NCBI GenBank assembly: GCA_964642175.1
Contig: CAZXOK010000001.1
Span: 1 to 64,000 of the forward strand
DNA length: 64,000 nucleotides
Origin: JANQGG01 sp964642175
GTDB lineage: Bacteria > Bacteroidota > Chlorobiia > Chlorobiales > Chloroherpetonaceae
Direction: 5' to 3'
In this document: in pieces, positions 27,101 to 34,878 of the stretch
Layout: every line of letters begins with the position of its first letter
How positions within the stretch are numbered: the first letter of the stretch is position 1
The notes under the pieces: generated by a model
What the model was told of the DNA's origin: nothing
Databases searched by the model: none
The model's input: only the letters and a program-made list of their open reading frames with translations
Position numbers and translations under genes: made by a program

Positions 27101-28255
27101 GATGAATCGGGCAAAACAGTTCGCATCGTCGGCGCTATGCTCGATATTACAGAGTTGAAAGATGTCCAGAAAGCCTTGCAACGCCTGCTTCGTAAGCAGC
27201 AAACCCTGGTTCGTACCATTGGACAGATCACGTATGAATATGAAGCTAAAAAAGGTATCATTCACTGGACAGGTGTGGAATTGCTTGGCTTTGAAACTGA
27301 TGAATTCGGGCAAAGCCTCTCTTTCAGACAATCCCTGATCCATCCGGATGACTTCCCACTGTTTAAAGCTGAGCTTGAAAATGTACAGGGCGGAAAAAAC
27401 ATCTTTGATATTGAATGCCGGTATCGCCATCTCAATGGCCATTACACCTGGTTCCACGACAGGGGAATTGCTTATTTTGATAATAAGGGTGAGCTTGAAA
27501 CCATTATCGGTGTCCTGGAGGATGTCTCCAAACAACGCGACTATCAGGAGAAACTGGAGGTAGATTATAAAAAACTCCAAAGCTCCAACCAGGAGCTCGA
27601 ACACTTTGCTTTTTCCGCTTCCAACGATCTCAAAGAACCCTTGATTACAATTTCATCCTTTGCTGATCAGTTGCAGGATCAATACAAGGAAAAACTTGAT
27701 GAAGGGGCCAGAAACTATATTACTTCCATTAACGAGAGTGCACAGCGGGCAAATGATATGATCGATGCCTTAATGGATTATTCCAAGGTGTCAACAGCCA
27801 AACTTCAAAAGCGCAAAATGAGCATGTGCAATGCTATTCAGGGGGCACTTAAAAACCTAAACAGCTTAATTGAGCGACGACATGCACAAATCGAATTAGG
27901 CGAAATGCCTTCTGTTTCTTTTGATAAACCACACGTGACAAGGGTTTTCCAAAACCTGATTGAGAATGCCATAAAATTCAATCCTGAAAACAAACCTCAT
28001 GTAAAACTATCTTCTGAAAAAGAAAGACGGCAGTGGATTTTTAAAGTCAAGGATAATGGCGTTGGTATTGAAGCCTCAAAGCAAAAAGATATTTTTAACC
28101 TGTTTACAAAGCTTGAACACGGGGAAGCCTATTTGGGTTCGGGTGTGGGATTAGCTATTTGCGAGCGCATTGTGGCTCAGCATGGCGGTAAAATCTGGGT
28201 TAATTCCGAACCGGGAAAAGGCTCTGAGTTTTGTTTCTCTTTACCCGCAAAATAA
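24194..28255 (+). CDS. CheB-CheR fusion with PAS domains and a histidine-kinase-like C-terminus
   Basis: A 1353-residue signalling protein. Domains in order: CheB methylesterase (about 24-205; GASAGG, IQHLS and SGTGSDG give the Ser-His-Asp triad), CheR methyltransferase (about 222-490; WICGCATGEEAYS binds SAM), a long coiled coil (about 668-740, ELETSNEELQSTNEEL), three PAS domains (about 742-1115), a HisKA dimerisation domain and an ATPase domain (NLIENAIKF, DNGVGI, GSGVGLAI). No receiver domain is attached to CheB. The H-box reads FAFSASNDLKEP, so the phospho-accepting His is replaced by Asn1144 (AAC at 27623-27625). The ATPase motifs are intact. Such fusions are usually orphan signalling proteins without a chemotaxis operon, as here. 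Confidence 0.9.
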   Translation: MTKLPSNTEKEQSEEQSITTTGLTHIIGIGASAGGLDPLERFFDHMPISSKMAFVVIQHLSADFKSLMDELLARHTGMPIHRVTDGMEVEAGNIYLIPPKKDMVIQNGRLRLTDKEQGQPLNLPIDTFFRSLAQDAGKRAVAIVMSGTGSDGSHSLIDFHNAGGLIIVQSPESSGFDGMPRSAIETGLVDIITEPELMPEVLRDHQEQSLKGADITRMMKYETGPTGKFADIFKLLKTSYKIDFGYYKPTTIDRRIERRMNILRFDSIEAYAKRLSQDEEELNALYKDLLIGVTKFFRDPKAFEILSDEVIPSIIKKAQKENQEEVRVWICGCATGEEAYSLAIIFKEVANKLNSHVKIKIFASDVHRGSLDIASDGIYSEEELEKLPLELREKYFHRENNNYKTSNLIRQMIVFSEQNVLTDPPFIKIDLVSCRNLLIYFQTLAQRKALAMFHFALKHKGYLFLGASENLGLIEDEFDPIDRTLNIYQKKRDVHLPADMRFTVGYSNKKAGMPVHPTLQNNTADITMLLAYDALLERYMPPGLLISENRALLHTFGDAGRFFKTISGRLCSDILNLVGGDLRIALTSALQRSSKDNVSVKYKAIQVQTAAGIERINLEVEPLQVRGGVQNYFLIVFNPCQAGSDKTLPLENGENPAESFNVSEVSKDRIAYLEQELVYTKEHLQTTVEELETSNEELQSTNEELHSVNEELYTVNAEYERKNNELEQLADDMENLLRSTELGTVFVDANLRIRKFTPAIAGLFNLLPQDIGRPIDHIAFNIQGNNTMLADIKAVIDTGEPNEKEIQNLEGVRMLQRILPYRNSANIVQGAVLTFVDINRLKKAEEKLLAINQDLEKAIQERARQVVESDRLKSFVIDATGVAVKDWNIDDDTTMWSGKMLETFGYPNGKIGQSKMWWSNKIGPNDWERVTESLEYHINNESGIWREEYHFYKADGTLAYVIDWGMPVKDESGKTVRIVGAMLDITELKDVQKALQRLLRKQQTLVRTIGQITYEYEAKKGIIHWTGVELLGFETDEFGQSLSFRQSLIHPDDFPLFKAELENVQGGKNIFDIECRYRHLNGHYTWFHDRGIAYFDNKGELETIIGVLEDVSKQRDYQEKLEVDYKKLQSSNQELEHFAFSASNDLKEPLITISSFADQLQDQYKEKLDEGARNYITSINESAQRANDMIDALMDYSKVSTAKLQKRKMSMCNAIQGALKNLNSLIERRHAQIELGEMPSVSFDKPHVTRVFQNLIENAIKFNPENKPHVKLSSEKERRQWIFKVKDNGVGIEASKQKDIFNLFTKLEHGEAYLGSGVGLAICERIVAQHGGKIWVNSEPGKGSEFCFSLPAK

Positions 28256-28261
28256 ACCGGG

Positions 28262-29101
28262 TTAAAAATCAAGTGTTCTGGAGCTTAGGCTCCCGTATCC
28301 ATTTATTTCCAGGCGATTATCATATACCTCCACAATGCCAAAAGCATTCTCTCCCTCCGGAGATTCTACCAAAGCTTCCAGTGTTACAAAATGCAGGCCA
28401 CCTTCTTTTTCATAGCCACCTTTATGATAGTGACCGTTCAGATATGCAACCACCACGCCGGACTCATGTAATAAATGTCTGATCTCTTCATGATACCACA
28501 ATATGCCATGCTGAACATCGGTTGTGTTCTCATGTATGGGTAAGTGATTGAACACAACCACACGCTCATTATTGGTTTGGGCAGCTAAAAGCTCGCTTTT
28601 TAGCCAACTTTTTTGAACCTGGCTTAACGCACCCGACCATTTTTTTACCACCGGATTGGTTGAGAGGTAAGCCAGTGCTTCCTGGTAAGACTCAGAATTG
28701 TATGGCTGGCTGTAAATACTGACATCCATGCTGTTGAGAATCAGAAAACGAAAACCTTGCTTTGAGAAACTGGTATAGCTGTAGTCAAATCCAAGGCGTT
28801 TATGTAGCTTTGATAATGGCAATTCAAGGCAATGATTCCCGATCACCTGCCATACAGGCGCGCTGCTCTTATCCAGAATTGAGGCAATGCACTCAAATTC
28901 AAAAGGGGTATGTTGGCGATTTCCCTGGATCAAATCACCCAGCTGGATGTTGAACTCAAGGTCATGGTTATTCCAGGTATTGATACATGCCTCCAATTTT
29001 GGAGGAACATCCCGAAATCGGTAATTTGAGCGGTTATCTAAATCGGCATATTGGATATCTGTAACGACACCAAATGAAAACAAAGGTTTTTGGTTACTCA
29101 T
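28262..29101 (-). CDS. Calcineurin-like phosphoesterase, ADPRM-like (ADP-ribose/CDP-alcohol diphosphatase)
   Basis: Cytoplasmic metallophosphoesterase of 279 residues. The metal ligands lie in GVVTDIQYADL (D-x-Q variant of D-x-H), LGDLIQG, VIGNHCLEL, FNHLPIH and NGHYHKGG. The combination FSFGVVTDIQYADLD at the start and a late LEALVESP...AFGIVEVYDNRL closely resembles the Mn-dependent ADP-ribose/CDP-alcohol diphosphatase known from vertebrates and plants. Substrate is therefore probably ADP-ribose or a CDP-alcohol, by inference. It converges on the kinase gene (6 bases apart) and diverges from the SRAP gene. Confidence 0.85.
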   Translation of the reverse strand: MSNQKPLFSFGVVTDIQYADLDNRSNYRFRDVPPKLEACINTWNNHDLEFNIQLGDLIQGNRQHTPFEFECIASILDKSSAPVWQVIGNHCLELPLSKLHKRLGFDYSYTSFSKQGFRFLILNSMDVSIYSQPYNSESYQEALAYLSTNPVVKKWSGALSQVQKSWLKSELLAAQTNNERVVVFNHLPIHENTTDVQHGILWYHEEIRHLLHESGVVVAYLNGHYHKGGYEKEGGLHFVTLEALVESPEGENAFGIVEVYDNRLEINGYGSLSSRTLDF

Positions 29102-29172
29102 AGTTTAGGTGAAAGGCATTCAGGATATTATTAAAAATTAAATTAATCTTGCCGGTATAAAAAGTCATAATT

Positions 29173-29838
29173 ATGTGTGGAAGATTTGCCCAGTTCAGTT
29201 CAACAGAAACCATTGCCGAAGAATTACATATTGATGAAATCGCTGATTTTGTTCCAAAGCCGTCTTATAATATTGCTCCGGGCCAATGGGTTTCAGCTGT
29301 AGTCAAACGTCAGCACAAGAAACTTGGTGCATTGCGCTGGGGCCTTTTGCCTTCATGGGCCAAAGACGAGTCGATAGCCCATAAACTCATAAATGCCAGG
29401 TCTGAGACCTGCCACCAAAAACCCTCTTTTCGGGATGCCTTTAAAAAAAAGCGCTGTGGCATTATTTGCAACGGGTATTACGAGTGGCAGAAAACTCCCG
29501 AAGGTAAATCACCGAATTATATTTATCAATCAGGTGAAAATGTACCTTTAATGGCCGGACTGTTTGAAATGTATACCTCTCCGACCGGAGAAAAAATTCC
29601 TACATGCACCATTTTAACCATCTCGGCTCTGGATGAGCTTAGTGCTATTCACGATCGGATGCCTGTTTTTTTATCGCCCGGTATAATGGATACCTGGTTA
29701 TCTCCGGGTGAGATTTCCCCGGATTTTTTCCGGGCGGTTTTAGAGGAGCATAAAGGGCTTCGGTTTGAGTCTTACCCGGTATCTAAACAGGTGAATTCAC
29801 CCAGCCACAATACCCCTGATTGCATTAAGCCGCTTTAA
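29173..29838 (+). CDS. SRAP-domain abasic-site protein (YedK/HMCES family)
   Basis: Protects abasic sites in single-stranded DNA by forming a covalent link through its N-terminal cysteine. Cys2 follows the initiator Met (MCGRFAQF). Further family residues are YNIAPGQ, LRWGLLPSWA, LINARSET with the conserved Asn, GYYEWQK with the conserved Glu, and AIHDRMPVFL with the catalytic His. Length of 221 residues matches bacterial YedK. Confidence 0.95.
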   Translation: MCGRFAQFSSTETIAEELHIDEIADFVPKPSYNIAPGQWVSAVVKRQHKKLGALRWGLLPSWAKDESIAHKLINARSETCHQKPSFRDAFKKKRCGIICNGYYEWQKTPEGKSPNYIYQSGENVPLMAGLFEMYTSPTGEKIPTCTILTISALDELSAIHDRMPVFLSPGIMDTWLSPGEISPDFFRAVLEEHKGLRFESYPVSKQVNSPSHNTPDCIKPL

Positions 29839-29913
29839 ACCGGAATTAAAATTATGTTTTTGGCTTGCAAGAAATCTTTTTTTCGGCTTCCTTAAACAAA
29901 AAAAACAGTTGTA

Positions 29914-31407
29914 GTGATTAAGTTTTACATACCTTTTTTCCTTGCTGTCCTGATCCTTGGTTGCAGGCAACATGAGCCTGAGTTTGTGTTCCGGGATGAG
30001 GCATTAGAACAGGCCCGCCACGGGATTGAAGCCGAAAAGAGTAGCCGGTTAAAAACCATGCAACTCTTACTTGTTTCTGAAACTCTTCGCAAACAACAGA
30101 AAGACCAGCTTGCAAAACAAACGCTAAAACTAGCCGTAAGCCTCAGCGCAACAATAGATAAAAAGTATCGCCAGTTTTTTCTGCCCGATATCATAAATGC
30201 ACTAATATTGCATGGCAAGGTTGCTGAAGCTGAAAATCTGGCAACTGAGATAAATCATCCGGATGCTGTTTCAAAGACTGCCCGGTTGTTTGGCTCTTAT
30301 TATGCCAGGCGGGGCAAGGACTCACTTTCCGATAGATGGCTACCGGCAATTTCAAATCCCTTCGACCTGAAAACAACCTGGCTGGATCGATTAACTTACC
30401 GGCTTGAAACCGATTCGGTTGAGACGGTGCTTTTGGCAGTATCATCCATACAACCCCACGATCTGCAACCAGGTGTTATTTATGACCTGGTAACCGGATT
30501 GATCAATGAAAATGACCTGATTCGGGCCAAGGAACTAATCAGGTGGCTCTACAGATATCAAAAAACCCACACTCCCCGCTATCGGTATCTGGAAGTACTT
30601 CTTTATTCAAAGTTATCCAATGCCTATCTGGAACTTACCGAGCAACAAAAAGCCAAACAGCACCTGGAACTTGCCAATGCAATAGCTCAAAAACTCAAGT
30701 ACCCTGAAGGCAGGAGCCATGCATTTTACGCTTTAGCAGAAGCTTATGCTTTGAGAGGAAATCAGGATAGAGCTCTGATGAATGTAAGCCTTGCTAGGGA
30801 AGCGGTAAGATTTGAGCCTGAGTTACCAGATAAAATCGCGCAAGTCATTAACTTGTACCATCATTACACACAGCTCGATAAATTTCCGGAAACGGGGGAG
30901 TTTCATGAACAGGCTTACTGGATGCGATACAGACTTTATCGTGTTATTCATAATGAATTTAGAAAGGCCCAGAGACAACTAAAGGCATATCCCCCAATTA
31001 CAAAGTACGACTCCCCACAGTCCTACAAAGCAAATTTGATCCTAATGGCCACCGAGTTGCTGATGGCTAATGAAGAAAAACAGGCAGCCAGGCAAATGCT
31101 GGAGGGAATACCGGAGTGTTACAGACCATTGGGCCTGGCTCGTCTGGCCAATCTCAGTATTGAAAGAGGTTCTGAGAAAGAGGGACTTGAGCTTATGGCC
31201 AGATCAAAGAAAACCTGTATGTGGCAACTTGAAAATCACCCCATTAAACGATCGATAACACTGATTGAGCTTTGCAAGGCTTATTTACAACTAAACCAGC
31301 CTGAGCAGGGTATGGCATTGGTTTCTAAGATCCCTTCGGGTTATTTTCAGGTTAAAGCCTTGTGCATGATCTCGGATTATTGGCAAAACAGGAATGACAA
31401 AAGTTAG
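29914..31407 (+). CDS. TPR-like lipoprotein
   Basis: A 497-residue exported lipoprotein. The GTG start at 29914 opens MIKFYIPFFLAVLILGCRQ, a short lipoprotein signal with lipobox LILG and acceptor Cys17. The rest is entirely helical with TPR-like repeats, clearest at about 230-290 (LLYSKLSNAYLELTEQQKAKQHLELA and HAFYALAEAYALRGNQDRALM, each a canonical repeat). A protein-docking role at the membrane is likely, but I do not recognise the family. DUF2214-type gene follows 35 bases downstream. Confidence 0.75.
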   Translation: MIKFYIPFFLAVLILGCRQHEPEFVFRDEALEQARHGIEAEKSSRLKTMQLLLVSETLRKQQKDQLAKQTLKLAVSLSATIDKKYRQFFLPDIINALILHGKVAEAENLATEINHPDAVSKTARLFGSYYARRGKDSLSDRWLPAISNPFDLKTTWLDRLTYRLETDSVETVLLAVSSIQPHDLQPGVIYDLVTGLINENDLIRAKELIRWLYRYQKTHTPRYRYLEVLLYSKLSNAYLELTEQQKAKQHLELANAIAQKLKYPEGRSHAFYALAEAYALRGNQDRALMNVSLAREAVRFEPELPDKIAQVINLYHHYTQLDKFPETGEFHEQAYWMRYRLYRVIHNEFRKAQRQLKAYPPITKYDSPQSYKANLILMATELLMANEEKQAARQMLEGIPECYRPLGLARLANLSIERGSEKEGLELMARSKKTCMWQLENHPIKRSITLIELCKAYLQLNQPEQGMALVSKIPSGYFQVKALCMISDYWQNRNDKS

Positions 31408-31442
31408 CCGGTTAAAACACCATAACATTAAATATACATAGT

Positions 31443-31895
31443 ATGAGTTGGGGGATATTTTTTGCAGCGGTTCATCATATGGCCGCGTTTCTGATAGCGG
31501 GTGCTTTGGTTACAGAGTGGATAACCCTGAGAGAGAATCGGGACAAGCCCTCCGTTAAAACTCTGGTGCAGGCCGATACAATTTATGGGGTGTTTTCGGT
31601 TGTATTAATTCTGGTCGGGCTTTTAAGGGTGTGTTATTTTGAAAAAGGCAGTGAGTTTTATGTGAGTAACTCGTTTTTTTGGATAAAAATTGCAGCGTTT
31701 GCTGTTATGGGAGTTCTCTCGCTTTATCCCACAATCACATTCTTTAAACAGGCCAAGGATAAAGTTGCTGTATTTGATGAACCCGACTCTGTTCTCCGGT
31801 CCCATATCCTGATGCTGATTCGGGCTGAACTGGTCTTTTTGGCAATTGCCGTTGTAACGGCAGCATTCATGGCCAAGGGAATTGGTACTTTCTAA
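31443..31895 (+). CDS. DUF2214-family inner-membrane protein
   Basis: A 150-residue protein with four predicted membrane helices (about 2-22, 45-65, 78-96, 122-145). A conserved-looking His pair sits in the first helix (FAAVHHMAAF) and an Arg between helices 2 and 3 (GLLRVCYF). The pattern resembles DUF2214, whose function is unknown. Its end overlaps the convergent LTXXQ gene by 4 bases. Confidence 0.75.
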   Translation: MSWGIFFAAVHHMAAFLIAGALVTEWITLRENRDKPSVKTLVQADTIYGVFSVVLILVGLLRVCYFEKGSEFYVSNSFFWIKIAAFAVMGVLSLYPTITFFKQAKDKVAVFDEPDSVLRSHILMLIRAELVFLAIAVVTAAFMAKGIGTF

Positions 31896-32452
31896 CGATT
31901 TGGTTTTTTGGAATCCCTCAGCAATCCCCTTAAATCGCGCGTGAAGTCCCGCTCAAAAACGATCAACTCAGCCACCTGGCTGGCAGAAAGCACATCCCTG
32001 AATTTTTTGATGTGTTTTTGCAGGATGTCGTTATTCTGAGATTGTGTGCTTAGAATTTTATTGACGGTATTATCAATCTCTTTTTCATCGGCATTGGATC
32101 GTTTCAACTCCCGAAGTTCAACTATCAGTGAGTGCATTTTTTCAAAATTGCCGAACATTTCTTCCTGGTAGACATTATACCGTGGGAAAAAACGCGCAGA
32201 CTGCTCTTCGGTTAGGTTTAACCGTTCGGTTAGTTTCCACATTTTAAGTTGCTGAATCCGCTTTCGTAATTTCTGGCGTTTTTCAGGCGGGATCTGCCGG
32301 TTGAATCTTTTTTTGCGCTGCTCCGAGCGTTCACCCGGATAGTTACCGGGGTATGGCTGCGCAAAAGCACTAATAGCAGGAGCAAAAAGGCTCAGGATTA
32401 AGCTCAGGACTGAGAGCTTTAAAAAGCGATGAAAAAAAGGATAAGTTTTCAT
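31892..32452 (-). CDS. Periplasmic LTXXQ/Spy-like helical protein
   Basis: A 186-residue exported protein. Signal peptide at 1-31 (ending near AFAQP), then a basic Pro/Arg-rich stretch and an all-helical domain with LTERLNLTEEQSARFFPRYN, an LTxxQ-like motif, as in Spy and CpxP-like stress proteins. It is the third gene of a minus-strand ECF sigma operon, 12 bases after the anti-sigma gene, so an envelope-stress role is likely. Confidence 0.78.
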   Translation of the reverse strand: MKTYPFFHRFLKLSVLSLILSLFAPAISAFAQPYPGNYPGERSEQRKKRFNRQIPPEKRQKLRKRIQQLKMWKLTERLNLTEEQSARFFPRYNVYQEEMFGNFEKMHSLIVELRELKRSNADEKEIDNTVNKILSTQSQNNDILQKHIKKFRDVLSASQVAELIVFERDFTRDLRGLLRDSKKPNR

Positions 32453-32464
32453 AGTGATGTTACG

Positions 32465-33127
32465 TTATAAATACTTTAATAATTCATATGCTTCTTCGGG
32501 TGTGAGCACATTATAATTTTCTTCGTTTTGTAATGATAATGGCAAATCGGATTTTGAATCGTCTAGTTGTTCCAACATGTTATCAGCTTCATCATAACTC
32601 AGTGAATAGATGTCCGAGACTACAAAGTTTCCATTTGTAAATTCAAGGGTGGCCAGCAGGGTTTGGGTTTCATAGCTTGTAATATCCTGCTGAGAAATCC
32701 TTGAAGAGTAGTCAGGTCTTTCGGTCTGGAATTGAAACATAAATGAGAACACCATAATCAGCACAGCAATACCGGCCAGGGCCGATCTGAACTCGGCAAC
32801 GGGCACTGGTGAAAACCACTCCCGGGCCATTAGTTTTAGTTCAGCCCAAAATTTTTGATGCCTGGGTTTTTCATGTACCTTAGCCATGATATTTTCAGAG
32901 AGCTGCTCAAAGTACCCGATGGACATATCGGCTTTAAGAGCAAGACTATCCTGGGCTTTATGCTCATCAAGCATCAGCATGGTTGATCTCATTGCCTCAA
33001 CATCGGCCTTAAACTCAGGATTTTCGGCCATCAGGGCTTCAATTTTCAAAGAAACATCCTCATCTGCAACCCCGAGAACATAGTCGGGGATATCCAGCCG
33101 GTAATCATAATCTTCCGGGCGTGCCAT
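32465..33127 (-). CDS. Anti-sigma-factor-like transmembrane protein
   Basis: A 220-residue single-pass protein. Residues 1-125 are cytoplasmic with an acidic helix pattern (VADEDVSLKIEALMAENPEFKADV), one membrane helix lies at about 127-147 (SALAGIAVLIMVFSFMF), and a 70-residue periplasmic end follows. It lacks the HxxxCxxC zinc motif of many anti-sigma factors. The gene follows the sigma factor by one base, so an inhibitory role toward it is strongly suggested by context but not shown by sequence. Confidence 0.72.
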   Translation of the reverse strand: MARPEDYDYRLDIPDYVLGVADEDVSLKIEALMAENPEFKADVEAMRSTMLMLDEHKAQDSLALKADMSIGYFEQLSENIMAKVHEKPRHQKFWAELKLMAREWFSPVPVAEFRSALAGIAVLIMVFSFMFQFQTERPDYSSRISQQDITSYETQTLLATLEFTNGNFVVSDIYSLSYDEADNMLEQLDDSKSDLPLSLQNEENYNVLTPEEAYELLKYL

Positions 33128-33128
33128 G

Positions 33129-33695
33129 CTATATCTCCTCAGTTAAGCGTTGTTTCAAAAAGGCTTCAATTTTTTTAAAGGCATGAAAGTAATTGGCTTT
33201 CAGGCCACCGATACTGGTATTGAGAATCTCGGCGATTTCTTCGTAAGACAGTTCATCATAATAGCGCATCTCAAAAACTTCTCGTTGTTTTTCAGGTAAA
33301 GATGCCACAGCTTCCTGAATGTGTTGCTTGGTTTCGGCCTGTTTCAAGGACTCGATGGGCTGGGTTTCAGCGCCTTCCGCTTCCTGAATCAGGGTGTCCA
33401 GACCAACTGAGTGCCTGATTTTTTTTGAGCGAATACAATTAATCGATTCGTTCATGGCAATTCGATACACCCAGGTAAAAAACCGGGATTGCTCATTAAA
33501 CCTATCCAGCGATTTATAGACTTTCAAAAAAACATTTTGGGTTACATCATTGGCTTCCTCATGATTTTTAACCACTCGACGGCACACCCAATACACCCTT
33601 TCTTTGTGCAGTTCCATGAGGGTTTGAAAGGCCCGCTCGCGTTTAACAGCTGAACCAGTTTTAAATACAAGAATTAATTCTTTTTCGTTATCCAT
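33129..33695 (-). CDS. ECF-type RNA polymerase sigma factor
   Basis: A 188-residue extracytoplasmic-function sigma factor. Region 2 (about 20-95) has EANDVTQNVFLKVYKSL and FFTWVYRIAMNESI, which recognises the -10 element and melts DNA. Region 4 (about 120-180) has SLPEKQREVFEMRYYDELSYEEIAEIL and helix-turn-helix KANYFHAFKKI, which contacts the -35 element. It heads an operon with an anti-sigma-like gene and an LTXXQ gene. Confidence 0.93.
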   Translation of the reverse strand: MDNEKELILVFKTGSAVKRERAFQTLMELHKERVYWVCRRVVKNHEEANDVTQNVFLKVYKSLDRFNEQSRFFTWVYRIAMNESINCIRSKKIRHSVGLDTLIQEAEGAETQPIESLKQAETKQHIQEAVASLPEKQREVFEMRYYDELSYEEIAEILNTSIGGLKANYFHAFKKIEAFLKQRLTEEI

Positions 33696-34010
33696 TCACT
33701 GCAAGGCAGATTTATTGGGCCTTCGGCGCATGCGTTTGCTGAAAGTCATTTCTATATCAGACACAGATTATTTCACGGGGTTTAATATATAAATAGAAAA
33801 TCTTTGTGGATTTCGCCAGGAATATATGGCAAGCGAAACGTTTTTTGATAGAGTCGGCTGTTTTTATATAGACCGGCCTTAATGATATTCAAAAGCTGAT
33901 TTATCCGATACGCTGTTTAGGAAGTAAGCGGTTATTGGAACTTCATTGTTATTTTACATTAACCCGGATGCAGTTAACACCTGTTCATGAAACCCTAAAA
34001 TCCGAATATC
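33696..34010. other. Divergent intergenic region between the sigma operon and the AmpD-like gene
   Basis: 315 bases without a gene. It contains the candidate ECF promoter described separately. Nothing else stands out. Confidence 0.45.
33757..33784 (-). promoter_or_regulatory. Candidate ECF sigma promoter upstream of the sigma gene
   Basis: On the minus strand AAAC (33780-33783) and TCTGA (33757-33761) are spaced like the AAC and TCTGA elements of sigma-E promoters (18 bases between AAC and TCTGA). It lies about 60 bases before the sigma start and would give autoregulation. Sequence match only. Confidence 0.3.
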
Positions 34011-34841
34011 ATGGTTATTGAAACACACAAGTTAGTGGGAGAAATGGTCGACCATAGCTTTACCACCAGTAAAACCAGTGGTGCGTTTAAGAAAAAGCTT
34101 CCCGATACACTGGTGATCCATTATACCGCCGGACGAGATGCACTCTCCTCGGTGAGAACCCTGACTAAGCCCGAAATAAAAGCCTCTGCCCATGTGGTGG
34201 TTGGCAGGGATTTAAAAATTTACCAACTCGCCCCGTTTAATATGATCACATGGCACGCCGGTCGCAGTAAATGGCAGGATCGATCGGGGCTAAATAAATA
34301 TGGTATTGGCATTGAAATCGATAATGCCGGGCGATTATATCCCGGTCTTGAAGGCGCATATTATTCCTGGTTTGGAAAATCGTACCCAAAAGAGGAAGTG
34401 GTGGAAGCGGTACACCGCAACGAATCAAACCCATCTTTTTGGCATCGGTTTCCCGAAAAACAGCTCGTCCTGGTTCAGGAACTGTGCGAATGTCTGTTGG
34501 AGAGTTACCCGATCAAGACCATTGTTGGGCACGAAGAGATCTCACCGGGTCGAAAATCAGACCCCGGGCCGGCTTTTCCCCTGGACAAACTTCGCCATCA
34601 GTTACTCTATGCCGACCGGGAATCTGATGAACCTCAGGAGGATGAACCTTTCGGCAATGAGGGTGTGGTGCTTGCCGGTAAGTTAAACATCAGGCGAAAT
34701 CCCACAGTTGGGGCAAAGCCGGTAAGAGCGCCATTGAAAAAAGGCACCCTGGTTAAAGTTGTAGATGAACAAAACGGGTGGTATAAAGTGAAAGTTGAAA
34801 CAGAGGGGTGGGTGAGTGGAAAATGGATTGATATGATTTAA
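34011..34841 (+). CDS. N-acetylmuramoyl-L-alanine amidase (Amidase_2) with C-terminal SH3 domain
   Basis: AmpD/PGRP-type zinc amidase of 276 residues that cuts between muramic acid and L-alanine. Zinc ligands are His37 in LVIHYTAG, and the His and Asp of VGHEEISPGRKSDPGPAF. The central ITWHAGRSKWQDR and GIGIEIDNAG segments are typical. After a linker, about 220-276 form an SH3 domain (LNIRRNPT, GTLVKVVDEQNGWYKVKV, EGWVSGKWI). There is no signal peptide, so it may be cytoplasmic (muropeptide recycling) or exported by lysis. The coupling of SH3 to a leaderless AmpD is a little unusual. Confidence 0.9.
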   Translation: MVIETHKLVGEMVDHSFTTSKTSGAFKKKLPDTLVIHYTAGRDALSSVRTLTKPEIKASAHVVVGRDLKIYQLAPFNMITWHAGRSKWQDRSGLNKYGIGIEIDNAGRLYPGLEGAYYSWFGKSYPKEEVVEAVHRNESNPSFWHRFPEKQLVLVQELCECLLESYPIKTIVGHEEISPGRKSDPGPAFPLDKLRHQLLYADRESDEPQEDEPFGNEGVVLAGKLNIRRNPTVGAKPVRAPLKKGTLVKVVDEQNGWYKVKVETEGWVSGKWIDMI

Positions 34842-34878
34842 GATGAACCGGCCATGTCCAGATCACCATTATGTCTAA

